From positions 223,489-287,488 of the forward strand of contig NZ_JAIQXX010000002.1 of NCBI RefSeq assembly GCF_021887715.1: 64,000 nucleotides of DNA, in the 5' to 3' direction. The notes beneath the pieces are model-generated. The model made no database searches. It saw only the letters and a program-made list of their open reading frames with translations, and was not told the origin of the DNA. The position numbers and the translations under genes are program-made. This document shows, one piece after another, positions 9,200 to 17,945 of this stretch. The first letter of the stretch is position 1. Each line of letters opens with the position of its first letter. This DNA comes from Winogradskyella immobilis. Lineage in GTDB: Bacteria > Bacteroidota > Bacteroidia > Flavobacteriales > Flavobacteriaceae.

Positions 9200-10057
9200 A
9201 TGAAAACCATTTTAGTTACAGGTAAAGATAGTCAGCTTTCACAATGTATTCAAGATATAAAAAATCAATATCCAAAGCTTAACTTTATTTTTAAATCATC
9301 AAAAGCTTTAGACATTACCAACAATGATCAGTTAGAATTATTTTTCAACACAAATACTATTGATTATTGTATTAATTGTGCGGCATATACAGCAGTTGAC
9401 AAAGCCGAAATTGAAAAGGAAAAAGCAACAAAGGTTAATTTTGAAGGAATCAAAAATTTAGTAAATATTTGTAATGAAGCTAATGCTACGCTGATACATA
9501 TTTCAACGGATTTTGTGTTTAACGGTAATTCTAAAAAACCATACCTAGAAACAGATAAAACAGACCCTATAAATGTATATGGAAAAACTAAGCGCAAAGG
9601 CGAGTTAAAGGTCATAGAAAACTCGCAAAAATATTTCATAATAAGAACGTCCTGGTTGTATTCTGAATATGGAACTAATTTTTTAAAGACAATGTTAAAA
9701 TTATCGAATCAAAAAGATAAAATAGATGTTGTTAATGATCAAATAGGAAGCCCTACTTACGCTAAAGACTTAGCTGAGGTAATTTTAAAGTTTATCGATT
9801 TAAACATTTTGAATTATGGCATTTACAACTATAGTAATTCAGGAGAAATAAGTTGGTATCAGTTTGCTAAAACTATTTTTAAAATCTTGAATATTAGTAT
9901 TAAAACAAATTCTATTTCTTCCAAAGATTATAAAACTTTAGCCAAGAGACCTGATTACAGTGTGTTAAATACTAATAAAATAAGACAGGTTTTTGATATA
10001 GATATACCTAATTGGGAAATAAGCCTCAAAAAAGCAATATCAAATTTAAATGAATAG
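9200..10057 (+). CDS. rfbD: dTDP-4-dehydrorhamnose reductase
   Basis: 285 residues from the ATG at 9200; an in-frame TTG at 9188 touches the rfbC stop and is less likely. SDR fold with the nucleotide-binding loop VTGKDSQLSQ (degenerate, as usual in RmlD), NCAAYTAVDKAE, STDFVFNG and the YGKTKRKGE active-site Tyr/Lys. It performs the last step to dTDP-L-rhamnose. Its end overlaps cysQ by eight bases, so the rhamnose and PAPS genes are expressed together. Confidence 0.95.
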   Translation: MKTILVTGKDSQLSQCIQDIKNQYPKLNFIFKSSKALDITNNDQLELFFNTNTIDYCINCAAYTAVDKAEIEKEKATKVNFEGIKNLVNICNEANATLIHISTDFVFNGNSKKPYLETDKTDPINVYGKTKRKGELKVIENSQKYFIIRTSWLYSEYGTNFLKTMLKLSNQKDKIDVVNDQIGSPTYAKDLAEVILKFIDLNILNYGIYNYSNSGEISWYQFAKTIFKILNISIKTNSISSKDYKTLAKRPDYSVLNTNKIRQVFDIDIPNWEISLKKAISNLNE

Positions 10058-10841
10058 TAATTTACAAATAGCTATAGAAGCTGCACTAGAAGCAGGAGAA
10101 GCTATAATGAAAATTTATGATTCTACAATTTCAGTAGAATATAAAGAGGATGATTCACCACTAACTGAAGCAGATAAAAAAGCTAATGATATTATAAACA
10201 GGTATTTATTAAAAACAAATATCCCTGTTATTAGTGAAGAAAACAGACAAATTGATTTTTCTATAAGAAAAAACTGGAATAAATGTTGGATTGTAGACCC
10301 TCTTGATGGCACAAAAGAGTTCATAAAACGTAATGGAGAATTTACAGTTAATATTGCCTTAGTTAAAAATGGTATTCCAGAATTAGGTGTTATATACGTC
10401 CCAGCTACCAAAGTATTGTATTTTGGAGAGGTAAAACAAAATTCAAGTTTTAAAGTAGAGTTAAATACGCATCAAGAATCTTTGGAAAACATTTTCAATA
10501 AAAAAATTGTCATAAAAGCAGCTGAAACTAATTCAAATTTAATACGCATTGTGGGTAGTCGTTCGCATATGAATCAAAAAACCAGTGATTTTATAAACGC
10601 ACTAAAAACTGAAGACAATAATGTCGAGATCGTATCTAAAGGGAGTTCTCTAAAATTCTGTTTGATAGCAGAAGGGTTGGCGGATATTTACCCGCGTTTT
10701 GCACCTACTATGGAATGGGACACAGCAGCAGGTCAGGCTATATGTAATGCCGTTGACTTCAATGTAATATCTCAAGAAACTAACGAACCACTTTTATACA
10801 ATAAAGAGAATCTTCTAAATCCATATTTTATAGTTTCTTAA
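10050..10841 (+). CDS. cysQ: 3'(2'),5'-bisphosphate nucleotidase CysQ
   Basis: 263 residues of the inositol monophosphatase superfamily. Metal-site motifs are SEEN near 63, WIVDPLDGTKEF near 82, and MEWDTAAG near the C-terminus. CysQ removes 3'-phosphoadenosine 5'-phosphate (PAP), the by-product of sulfotransferases and of PAPS reduction. It begins inside the end of rfbD and heads the cysQ-C-D-N set, so it should recycle PAP from whatever uses the PAPS made here. Confidence 0.95.
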   Translation: MNSNLQIAIEAALEAGEAIMKIYDSTISVEYKEDDSPLTEADKKANDIINRYLLKTNIPVISEENRQIDFSIRKNWNKCWIVDPLDGTKEFIKRNGEFTVNIALVKNGIPELGVIYVPATKVLYFGEVKQNSSFKVELNTHQESLENIFNKKIVIKAAETNSNLIRIVGSRSHMNQKTSDFINALKTEDNNVEIVSKGSSLKFCLIAEGLADIYPRFAPTMEWDTAAGQAICNAVDFNVISQETNEPLLYNKENLLNPYFIVS

Positions 10842-10894
10842 GGAGAAGTCAGATAGAGATTAGTTATTTTAGCTAGAGTAATTAAAAAGAATTA

Positions 10895-11488
10895 ATGAAA
10901 AAAAATGTTTTGGAACATAATTTTAAGATTCTTAATAAAGATCGAGTAAAAATAAATGGACATAAACCGTTATTAATATGGTTCACTGGCCTATCAGGTT
11001 CTGGTAAATCAACTATAGCAAATCTTTTAGAACAAGAACTTTATAAAAAAAGAATACACACATATGTTTTAGACGGTGACAATATTAGAAAGGGCATTAA
11101 TAAAGACCTTACTTTTTCGCCAGAGCATAGAACTGAAAACATAAGAAGAGTTGCTGAGGTTGCACATTTAATGATGGATGCAGGCTTGGTTGTTTTAGCA
11201 GCTTTTATTTCACCATATAAAGAAGATAGAATAGCCATTAAAAATATAGTTAAAGAAGACAATTTTGTAGAAGTTTACATAAATACTAGTCTTGAAGAAT
11301 GTGAACGTAGAGATGTGAAAGGGTTATATAAAATGGCTCGTAAAGGTGAGATTGAAGATATGACAGGAATATCATCACCTTATGAAGCACCAGAACACCC
11401 TAATATTGAAATAAAAACAGAAAAACAAACACAACAGCAGGCAACAGAAATGATATTAAAATATATTCAACCTAAACTAAAAATATAA
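10895..11488 (+). CDS. cysC: Adenylylsulfate kinase
   Basis: 197 residues, standard for a free APS kinase. The P-loop GLSGSGKST is at 32-40, followed by LDGDNIRKGINKDL and the SPEHRTENIRR segment. It phosphorylates APS at the 3' position, giving PAPS. A CysC is needed for sulfation chemistry and dispensable when APS is reduced directly. The stop is one base before the cysD start. Confidence 0.97.
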   Translation: MKKNVLEHNFKILNKDRVKINGHKPLLIWFTGLSGSGKSTIANLLEQELYKKRIHTYVLDGDNIRKGINKDLTFSPEHRTENIRRVAEVAHLMMDAGLVVLAAFISPYKEDRIAIKNIVKEDNFVEVYINTSLEECERRDVKGLYKMARKGEIEDMTGISSPYEAPEHPNIEIKTEKQTQQQATEMILKYIQPKLKI

Positions 11489-11489
11489 T

Positions 11490-12395
11490 ATGAGCAGGTA
11501 TTATCTAAGCTATATGGATGAGCTGGAGAGTGAAGCTATTTTTGTACTACGAGAAGTTTGGGCTCAATTTCAGAACCCTGTAATATTATTTTCTGGCGGT
11601 AAAGATTCTATTTTGGTTGCACATTTAGCTAAAAAAGCATTTTATCCTTCAAAAATTCCTTTTTCATTCCTTCATATAGATACGGGACATAACTTTCCTG
11701 AGACTATAAAATTTAGAAATGAGATTATCAAAGGTTTTGGAGCAGATTTAATTGTAGGATCTGTTCAAGAAGCAATTGATGATGGTCGAGTGGCTGAAGA
11801 AAAAGGAAAGCGGGCAACGCGCAATACACTTCAAATAAACACATTGCTAGATGCTATAGAATTAAACAATATTGATTGTGCTATTGGCGGAGGGCGAAGA
11901 GATGAAGAAAAGTCTAGAGCTAAAGAACGCTTCTTTTCCCATAGAGATGATTTTGGTCAGTGGGATCCTAAAAACCAACGCCCTGAACTTTGGAATATTT
12001 TTAATGGAAAATGTTTTGAAGGAGAACACTTTAGAGTTTTCCCGATAAGTAATTGGACAGAAATGGATGTTTGGAATTATATAAAACGAGAAAACATTTC
12101 TATTCCTTCACTTTATTTTGCGCATGAGCGCGAAGTTATTTGGAGACAGAATAGTTGGATTCCTAATTCAGAATTTCTAACACTTGATGAGAATGAAGAA
12201 GTAGTAACAAAAAAAATCCGATTTAGAACCTTAGGGGATATTACCATTACAGGAGGAATAGAGTCCGATGCTGATACTTTAGAAAAAATAGTAGATGAAG
12301 TATCTACGATGAGACAAACAGAAAGAGGGAATAGGAGTGATGACAAACGCTCAGAATCGGCAATGGAGGATAGAAAACGTCAAGGGTATTTTTAA
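11490..12395 (+). CDS. cysD: Sulfate adenylyltransferase subunit 2
   Basis: 301 residues. The PP-loop SGGKDS is at 35-40, and GGGRRDEEKSRAKERFFSHRD and the C-terminal SAMEDRKRQGYF are characteristic of CysD. It is the catalytic small subunit that adenylates sulfate to APS, powered by CysN GTPase activity. It lies between cysC and cysN in one transcription unit. Confidence 0.98.
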   Translation: MSRYYLSYMDELESEAIFVLREVWAQFQNPVILFSGGKDSILVAHLAKKAFYPSKIPFSFLHIDTGHNFPETIKFRNEIIKGFGADLIVGSVQEAIDDGRVAEEKGKRATRNTLQINTLLDAIELNNIDCAIGGGRRDEEKSRAKERFFSHRDDFGQWDPKNQRPELWNIFNGKCFEGEHFRVFPISNWTEMDVWNYIKRENISIPSLYFAHEREVIWRQNSWIPNSEFLTLDENEEVVTKKIRFRTLGDITITGGIESDADTLEKIVDEVSTMRQTERGNRSDDKRSESAMEDRKRQGYF

Positions 12396-12416
12396 TATAG
12401 TTTTATATAATAAAAG

Positions 12417-13670
12417 ATGATAGATAATAATCAGTTATTGCGTTTCACAACAGCAGGTAGTGTAGACGATGGTAAGAGCACTTTAATAGGACGATTACTT
12501 TATGACTCAAAGTCTATTTTTGAAGATCAATTAGAGGCTATAGAGAACACGAGTCGTAAAAAAGGATACGATGGAGTAGATTTAGCATTGTTTACTGATG
12601 GATTAAGAGATGAGCGAGAACAAGGCATAACTATAGACGTTGCTTATAGATACTTTACAACCCCAAAACGTAAATTTATAATAGCAGATACACCGGGTCA
12701 TATTCAATATACAAGAAATATGATAACAGGAGCTTCTACGGCAAACGCAGCTATTATTTTAATTGATGCTAGAAATGGCGTTATTGAACAAACAAAGCGA
12801 CATACTTTTATTGCGTCTTTATTGCAAATATCTCATGTTATTGTATGTATCAATAAGATGGATTTAGTAGATTTTTCAGAAGATATTTTTAATAGAATAA
12901 CAACAGAGTTTGAAGAAATTTCTTCTAAAATGATTGTTAAAGACGTGAGGTATATTCCAATCAGTGCTTTGTGTGGTGATAATGTAGTCAATAGATCTAA
13001 AGAGATGCCTTGGTATCAAGGAGCACCACTTTTACATACTTTAGAAACCATTCATATTAGCAGTGATATAAATAAAATTGATGCGAGATTTCCTATACAA
13101 ACTGTTATTAGACCTCAAGATGAAAACCATAGAGATTATAGAGGTTATGCAGGTCGAATAGAAAGTGGTGTTTTTAGAGTAGGAGATAAAGTAACTATAA
13201 TGCCTTCTGGGTTTACTTCAAAAATAAAAACAATAGACACTTATAACAGAATGATAAGAGAAGCTTATGCACCCATGTCTGTTTCCATGACTTTAGAAGA
13301 TGATATTGACATCAGTAGAGGCGATATGATTGCCCGTTCTAATAATCAACCTCAGGTTACACAAAATATAGAAGCCATGTTGTGCTGGCTAAATGATGAG
13401 AATGCTAAACCTAGAGCGAAGTATATTATAAAACATACCTCTAATGATCAAAAGGCAATGATTACAGAAATTGTTTACAAAATTGACATTGAATTTTTAA
13501 ATAGAATAAGTGATGATAAAACTTTAAAAATAAACGATATTTGTAAAGTTAAAATTAGAACAACAAAACCCTTAATGGTCGATAGTTATCGTGAAAACAG
13601 AACAACAGGTTCTTTTATTCTTATCGATGAAATGACCAATGAAACAGTTGCTTCAGGGATGGTTGTTTAA
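12417..13670 (+). CDS. cysN: Sulfate adenylyltransferase subunit 1 (GTPase)
   Basis: 417 residues, EF-Tu-like. G1 motif GSVDDGKST at 14-22, a switch region with REQGITIDVAYRYF, G3 DTPGH and G4 NKMD are intact, followed by two beta-barrel domains. No fused CysC domain is present, consistent with the separate cysC gene. It couples GTP hydrolysis to APS formation with CysD. An 86-base gap follows before wecB. Confidence 0.97.
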   Translation: MIDNNQLLRFTTAGSVDDGKSTLIGRLLYDSKSIFEDQLEAIENTSRKKGYDGVDLALFTDGLRDEREQGITIDVAYRYFTTPKRKFIIADTPGHIQYTRNMITGASTANAAIILIDARNGVIEQTKRHTFIASLLQISHVIVCINKMDLVDFSEDIFNRITTEFEEISSKMIVKDVRYIPISALCGDNVVNRSKEMPWYQGAPLLHTLETIHISSDINKIDARFPIQTVIRPQDENHRDYRGYAGRIESGVFRVGDKVTIMPSGFTSKIKTIDTYNRMIREAYAPMSVSMTLEDDIDISRGDMIARSNNQPQVTQNIEAMLCWLNDENAKPRAKYIIKHTSNDQKAMITEIVYKIDIEFLNRISDDKTLKINDICKVKIRTTKPLMVDSYRENRTTGSFILIDEMTNETVASGMVV

Positions 13671-13756
13671 TCGAATTTAAAGTAGGAGAGCTTTTTTAGT
13701 TTAAGATTTAAAATGTAAATAAAATATTCTAATTTTACACCTCCATATAATTTAAT

Positions 13757-14890
13757 ATGAATAAAAAAAAATCTAATTTAATTGTATTTGGCACAAGACC
13801 AGAAGCTATAAAAATGGCGCCACTTGTAAAAGAATTTCAAAAAAATAATGATTATTTCGAAACAAAAGTTTGTATAACGGCTCAACATAGAGAAATGTTG
13901 GATCAGGTTCTTGATTTTTTTGAAATCACTCCAGATTATGATCTTGATTTAATGAAACCAAATCAAAACCTATATTCACTTACAGCAGATATTATAACAA
14001 ACTTAAAACCAATTTTAGAAGAATTCAAACCAGACTATGTATATGCTCATGGAGATACCACGACAACGATGGCAACAAGTATTGCTGCATTTTACAGTGG
14101 GGCTAAGGTTTGTCATGTAGAAGCAGGGCTGAGAACATTTAACAAACGATCTCCATTTCCAGAAGAGATTAATAGAAGTATAGCGGGAAGAATTTCGGAC
14201 TATCATTTTTCTCCGACAGAGACATCAAAACAAAATTTACTTGATGAGAATATATCAAAAACAGATATATTAGTAACTGGAAATACTGTGATTGATGCAT
14301 TACAGTTTAGTGCAAAAAAAGTAACATCTTCAAGTTTTCAAAATGAAGAAATTGAAAACTTGAAGGGGGTTGTTGACTATAAAAAGAAATTAATATTAGT
14401 AACGGGGCATCGAAGAGAAAACCACGGTCAAGGTTTTATTAACATATGTTCAGCGCTAAAACAGATAGCTAGTAATAACCCAGATGTCCAAATTGTTTAT
14501 CCTGTTCATTTGAATCCAAATGTTTTAAAACCAGTATATGAATTACTTGATGGAATAGATAATGTGCAATTGATTGCACCATTGTCATATCCATCATTTG
14601 TATGGTTAATGGAAAAATCATATTTAATTATTACAGACAGTGGGGGTGTTCAAGAAGAAGCACCAAGTTTAGGAAAGCCAGTATTAGTAATGCGGGATAC
14701 AACAGAAAGACCAGAAGCTGTAGAGGCAGGAACTGTTGTTTTAGTTGGGACGGACAAAAACAAAATAATAGAAGAGGCTGAGCGCTTACTGACTGACAGT
14801 ACAGCTTATAATAATATGAGCAGGTTACATAATCCATATGGAGATGGTAAGGCGTGTAATAGAATTGCTAGTTTTATCAAAAATTTATAG
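13757..14890 (+). CDS. wecB: UDP-N-acetylglucosamine 2-epimerase (non-hydrolysing)
   Basis: 377 residues, matching WecB/MnaA in length. Motifs include [40 protein letters not shown] and [16 protein letters not shown]. It interconverts UDP-GlcNAc and UDP-ManNAc, feeding the dehydrogenase directly downstream. The first codons contain a nine-A tract (MNKKKS). The gap before the gene holds TAATTTTA, one mismatch from a -7 element, so a separate promoter is possible. Confidence 0.97.
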   Translation: MNKKKSNLIVFGTRPEAIKMAPLVKEFQKNNDYFETKVCITAQHREMLDQVLDFFEITPDYDLDLMKPNQNLYSLTADIITNLKPILEEFKPDYVYAHGDTTTTMATSIAAFYSGAKVCHVEAGLRTFNKRSPFPEEINRSIAGRISDYHFSPTETSKQNLLDENISKTDILVTGNTVIDALQFSAKKVTSSSFQNEEIENLKGVVDYKKKLILVTGHRRENHGQGFINICSALKQIASNNPDVQIVYPVHLNPNVLKPVYELLDGIDNVQLIAPLSYPSFVWLMEKSYLIITDSGGVQEEAPSLGKPVLVMRDTTERPEAVEAGTVVLVGTDKNKIIEEAERLLTDSTAYNNMSRLHNPYGDGKACNRIASFIKNL

Positions 14891-14919
14891 AACAAGATTT
14901 TTTAATTTAATTGAAGAGA

Positions 14920-16140
14920 ATGAATCAACCAGAAGTAGTCATGATAGGCTTGGGGTATATAGGCTTACCAACGGCAGCCTTAATAGCTCAAAACAAAACT
15001 TATGTTCATGGTGTAGATATTAACCCAAAAGTAGTAGATATTATTAATGAGGGAAAAATACATATTGTTGAACCAGAATTAGATATTGCTGTGGCAGATG
15101 CAGTTAAAAACGGCTATTTAAAAGCCGGAACAACTCCTGTTGAGGCCAAAACATATTTAATAGTCGTGCCGACACCTTTTAAGGCAAAGAATGAGCCGGA
15201 TATTTCATTTGTAGAAGCAGCGACAAGAGCTGTTCTTCCTTTATTAAAAGAGAACGATTTATATATTATAGAATCAACATCTCCTATTGGAACGACTGAA
15301 AAAATGATGAATCTTATTTATTCAGAACGACCAGAATTAATAAAGAAACTCTATATTGCTTATTGTCCAGAACGAGTCCTTCCTGGAAACGTAATGTATG
15401 AACTAGTCCATAATGACAGGGTTATTGGAGGCGTGGATGATGGATCTACAGAAAAAGCAATTGATTTTTATAAACAATATATAAAAGGCGACTTACATAA
15501 GACAAATGCTCGTACAGCAGAAATGTGTAAATTAGTTGAGAATTCTTCAAGAGATGTACAAATTGCATTTGCAAATGAACTTTCTTTGATATGTGATAAA
15601 GCAGATATTAATGTATGGGAGCTAATAGAATTAGCTAATAAACATCCAAGGGTAAATATTTTGCAACCTGGTTGTGGAGTCGGTGGACACTGCATAGCGG
15701 TAGACCCGTATTTTATAGTTTCAGATTATCCTATGGAATCTAAAATTATTGGAGCGGCTCGTGAAGTAAATAATTACAAGTCTTTTTGGTGTGCAGAAAA
15801 AGTACAAACAGCTAAGTTAGAATTTGAATTAAAGTACGGACGAAAACCAAGTATTGCTATAATGGGATTAACGTTTAAACCCAATATTGACGATTTAAGA
15901 GAATCTCCAGCAAAATACATTGCTCAAAAAGTATTACAAAAGTCTAATAATGAGGAGTGCTTTATTGTAGAGCCAAATATTACTGACCATAAAGTATTTA
16001 AATTAACAGAATATAAAGAAGCTGTTGAAAAAGCCGATATTATTGTATTTTTAGTGGCACATGATGAGTTTAAAACCTTAGAAATTTCTTCAGCTAAAAT
16101 AGCTTTAGATTTTTGTGGTGTATTTAAACAAAAAATTTAA
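14920..16140 (+). CDS. wecC: UDP-N-acetyl-D-mannosamine dehydrogenase
   Basis: 406 residues from the ATG at 14920 (an in-frame TTG at 14911 is less likely). UDP-sugar 6-dehydrogenase family: NAD-binding GLGYIGLPTAALIA at the N-terminus, catalytic Cys in GCGVGGHCIAVDPYF, and a C-terminal UDP-binding domain with GLTFKPNIDDLRESPA. With wecB upstream it makes UDP-N-acetylmannosaminuronic acid. It is clearly distinct from the eukaryote-like dehydrogenase at 28.4 kb. Confidence 0.93.
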   Translation: MNQPEVVMIGLGYIGLPTAALIAQNKTYVHGVDINPKVVDIINEGKIHIVEPELDIAVADAVKNGYLKAGTTPVEAKTYLIVVPTPFKAKNEPDISFVEAATRAVLPLLKENDLYIIESTSPIGTTEKMMNLIYSERPELIKKLYIAYCPERVLPGNVMYELVHNDRVIGGVDDGSTEKAIDFYKQYIKGDLHKTNARTAEMCKLVENSSRDVQIAFANELSLICDKADINVWELIELANKHPRVNILQPGCGVGGHCIAVDPYFIVSDYPMESKIIGAAREVNNYKSFWCAEKVQTAKLEFELKYGRKPSIAIMGLTFKPNIDDLRESPAKYIAQKVLQKSNNEECFIVEPNITDHKVFKLTEYKEAVEKADIIVFLVAHDEFKTLEISSAKIALDFCGVFKQKI

Positions 16141-16144
16141 AGGT

Positions 16145-16627
16145 ATGAAGAGATTATTATTTATAATAGTATCAATGTTTGTTTTTTCTTGTACTAGTCT
16201 ACAAAAGGAGTACGATACACATTTAAAAAATGGTTTAGAAACATATCCAAATGCTAGAGATGTTGATTTAAACTTTATTCATGGACTTTCAATGAAAAAG
16301 GTTGCTTTTATTAAAAAAAATAAAGACGAGAAAATGCTAATTATTAGACTTAATGATGATGCCTTAGCTTTAGATGTAGAAAAGTATTCTTTAGCCGTGA
16401 AGACCTTTTTAGATAAAAATAAATATAAAGAGTTACTTAAAGATAAAGAATATATTTCAACACCTATAAAACCCAGTTTAATTACTGTTAATAGCTTTAA
16501 ATATATTGAAGTTCCATACTCTTTGGATGTGAAAAGAATAGAGAAAATAGAATTTTTCTTATTTGACAGGGATAAGTTTAGAAAGGTTTTAAGTAAACCA
16601 ATTACTATTAGTAATATGGGAATTTAA
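16145..16627 (+). CDS. Small lipoprotein of unknown function
   Basis: 160 residues from the ATG at 16145; an upstream in-frame GTG at 16115 lies inside wecC and would spoil the signal peptide. The N-terminus MKRLLFIIVSMFVFSCTS is a lipoprotein signal with Cys at 16. The mature part is a small mixed alpha/beta domain without a motif I recognise. It is wedged between wecC and the flippase with gaps of four and one bases, so it belongs to the glycan operon. An envelope role is inference from context. Confidence 0.75.
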   Translation: MKRLLFIIVSMFVFSCTSLQKEYDTHLKNGLETYPNARDVDLNFIHGLSMKKVAFIKKNKDEKMLIIRLNDDALALDVEKYSLAVKTFLDKNKYKELLKDKEYISTPIKPSLITVNSFKYIEVPYSLDVKRIEKIEFFLFDRDKFRKVLSKPITISNMGI

Positions 16628-16628
16628 A

Positions 16629-17942
16629 ATGAAGATTAATAATAAAAATTTATTAAATCTAATTTTTGGAGTTTTTGCTAAATTGTTTTCTGGATTAAAA
16701 TTAGCCTTATTAGGAATCATTATAGCGAGGTATTTAGGGCCTAAAGATTTTGGTGTCTTTAGTTATGTTATAAGTTTAGTAACATTGTTTACTGTTTTTG
16801 CTGAGTTTAGATTGCAGAGCATTTTAGTAAGAGATTTTTCAGAAAAAAAGATTAAAAAAGAAGTATTACTAGGAAGTGCATTAAAAATATGCCTGTTTTT
16901 TGCAACAGCAGGTTATATTTTACTTTCAATTGTTGTTTTTTTATTAGACGATGAGAATATTATAAAATATTTTGTTCTTATTTATGGATTAAGTTATTTT
17001 TTCCAAATTTTCAGATTTTTAAGAGCTTTTTTTATTAGTAAATTATTAAATAAAATAATAATTAGAGCAGAATTGCTTACCGCTTTAATAATTCTTTTAA
17101 CCGGTATTTTATTTATTTATTGTGAATTGTCTATAGACTATTTTATCATTTTAAGAGTTTTTGATGTTTTTCTTTTTTCGGCTATTTTAATATTTTTATA
17201 TACAATTTCAGAGGGCTCTGTTTTTAAATGGAAAGATAATGTTCTTGTTAGAAAACAATTAATAAAAGATTCATTTCCTTTAGTACTTTCGGGTATAGCC
17301 GTTGTTATTTTTAATAGAGTAGATCAGATTATGCTTAAACATTTTATAAATGATTATGCTGTTGGTCAATATTCCGCAGCCGTATCAATTACAGGTATTA
17401 TATCATTTATACCTATTGTTTTATCAGAATCAATAACTCCAACTTTGATTTCGAAAAGAATGTTAAGTAAGAAAAATTATAATTTAAATAGACAAGCATT
17501 TTCAAACGTAATTATATGGGGAAGTTTAGTATTATCTATAATTGTAATGCTATTATCTCCAATAATAATAAACATATTGTATGGTAAAGAATATTACCCT
17601 GCTATTGAAGTAATGAAGATTTTCGCTTTTAAAGGGCTTTTTGTTGCAATGGGAGCCGTTGCTGCTCAAATTATGATAATTGAAGCCGTACACCAATTAG
17701 CTTACATAAAAAGTGTTGTTGGCGGTGTCGTAAATATAATATTTAATTATATCTTAATTTTAAAATTAGGTATGATTGGTGCTGTTTGGGCATCGCTACT
17801 CGCTTTTTTTTTCTCTTCTTACATAACACATTATTTTATAAAAAGATATCGTTATATCTTTTGGATCCAAACAAAAAGTCTGTTTTTTGGCTGGTATTAC
17901 TTAGTTAGAGATGTAAAAACATTAGCAAATATTAAAAATTAA
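16629..17942 (+). CDS. Wzx-type polysaccharide flippase
   Basis: 437 residues with about 12-14 hydrophobic segments. The N-terminal stretch GIIIARYLGPKDFGVFSYV is the hallmark of the oligosaccharide flippase (PST/MOP) family, and the central FNRVDQIMLKHFINDYAVGQYSAA segment also fits. It should move undecaprenyl-linked repeat units across the inner membrane for Wzy polymerisation. It ends four bases before the MurB-like gene. A nine-T tract lies near its 3' end. Confidence 0.93.
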   Translation: MKINNKNLLNLIFGVFAKLFSGLKLALLGIIIARYLGPKDFGVFSYVISLVTLFTVFAEFRLQSILVRDFSEKKIKKEVLLGSALKICLFFATAGYILLSIVVFLLDDENIIKYFVLIYGLSYFFQIFRFLRAFFISKLLNKIIIRAELLTALIILLTGILFIYCELSIDYFIILRVFDVFLFSAILIFLYTISEGSVFKWKDNVLVRKQLIKDSFPLVLSGIAVVIFNRVDQIMLKHFINDYAVGQYSAAVSITGIISFIPIVLSESITPTLISKRMLSKKNYNLNRQAFSNVIIWGSLVLSIIVMLLSPIIINILYGKEYYPAIEVMKIFAFKGLFVAMGAVAAQIMIIEAVHQLAYIKSVVGGVVNIIFNYILILKLGMIGAVWASLLAFFFSSYITHYFIKRYRYIFWIQTKSLFFGWYYLVRDVKTLANIKN

Positions 17943-17945
17943 AAA

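Noticed and set aside
10050..13670. Reading cysQCDN as an ordinary sulfate-assimilation operon
   Set aside because: No reductase genes are present and cysC plus cysQ with coupling to rmlD fit sulfation better, although assimilation cannot be excluded from this window alone.
13760..13772. Nine-A tract at the wecB start as a phase switch
   Set aside because: It encodes lysines common at protein starts, is shorter than the T tracts noted, and such A runs are frequent in this AT-rich DNA.
14838..15023. Open frame of about 61 codons across the wecB end and wecC start
   Set aside because: It lies out of frame inside two well-supported genes and its product has no domain features.
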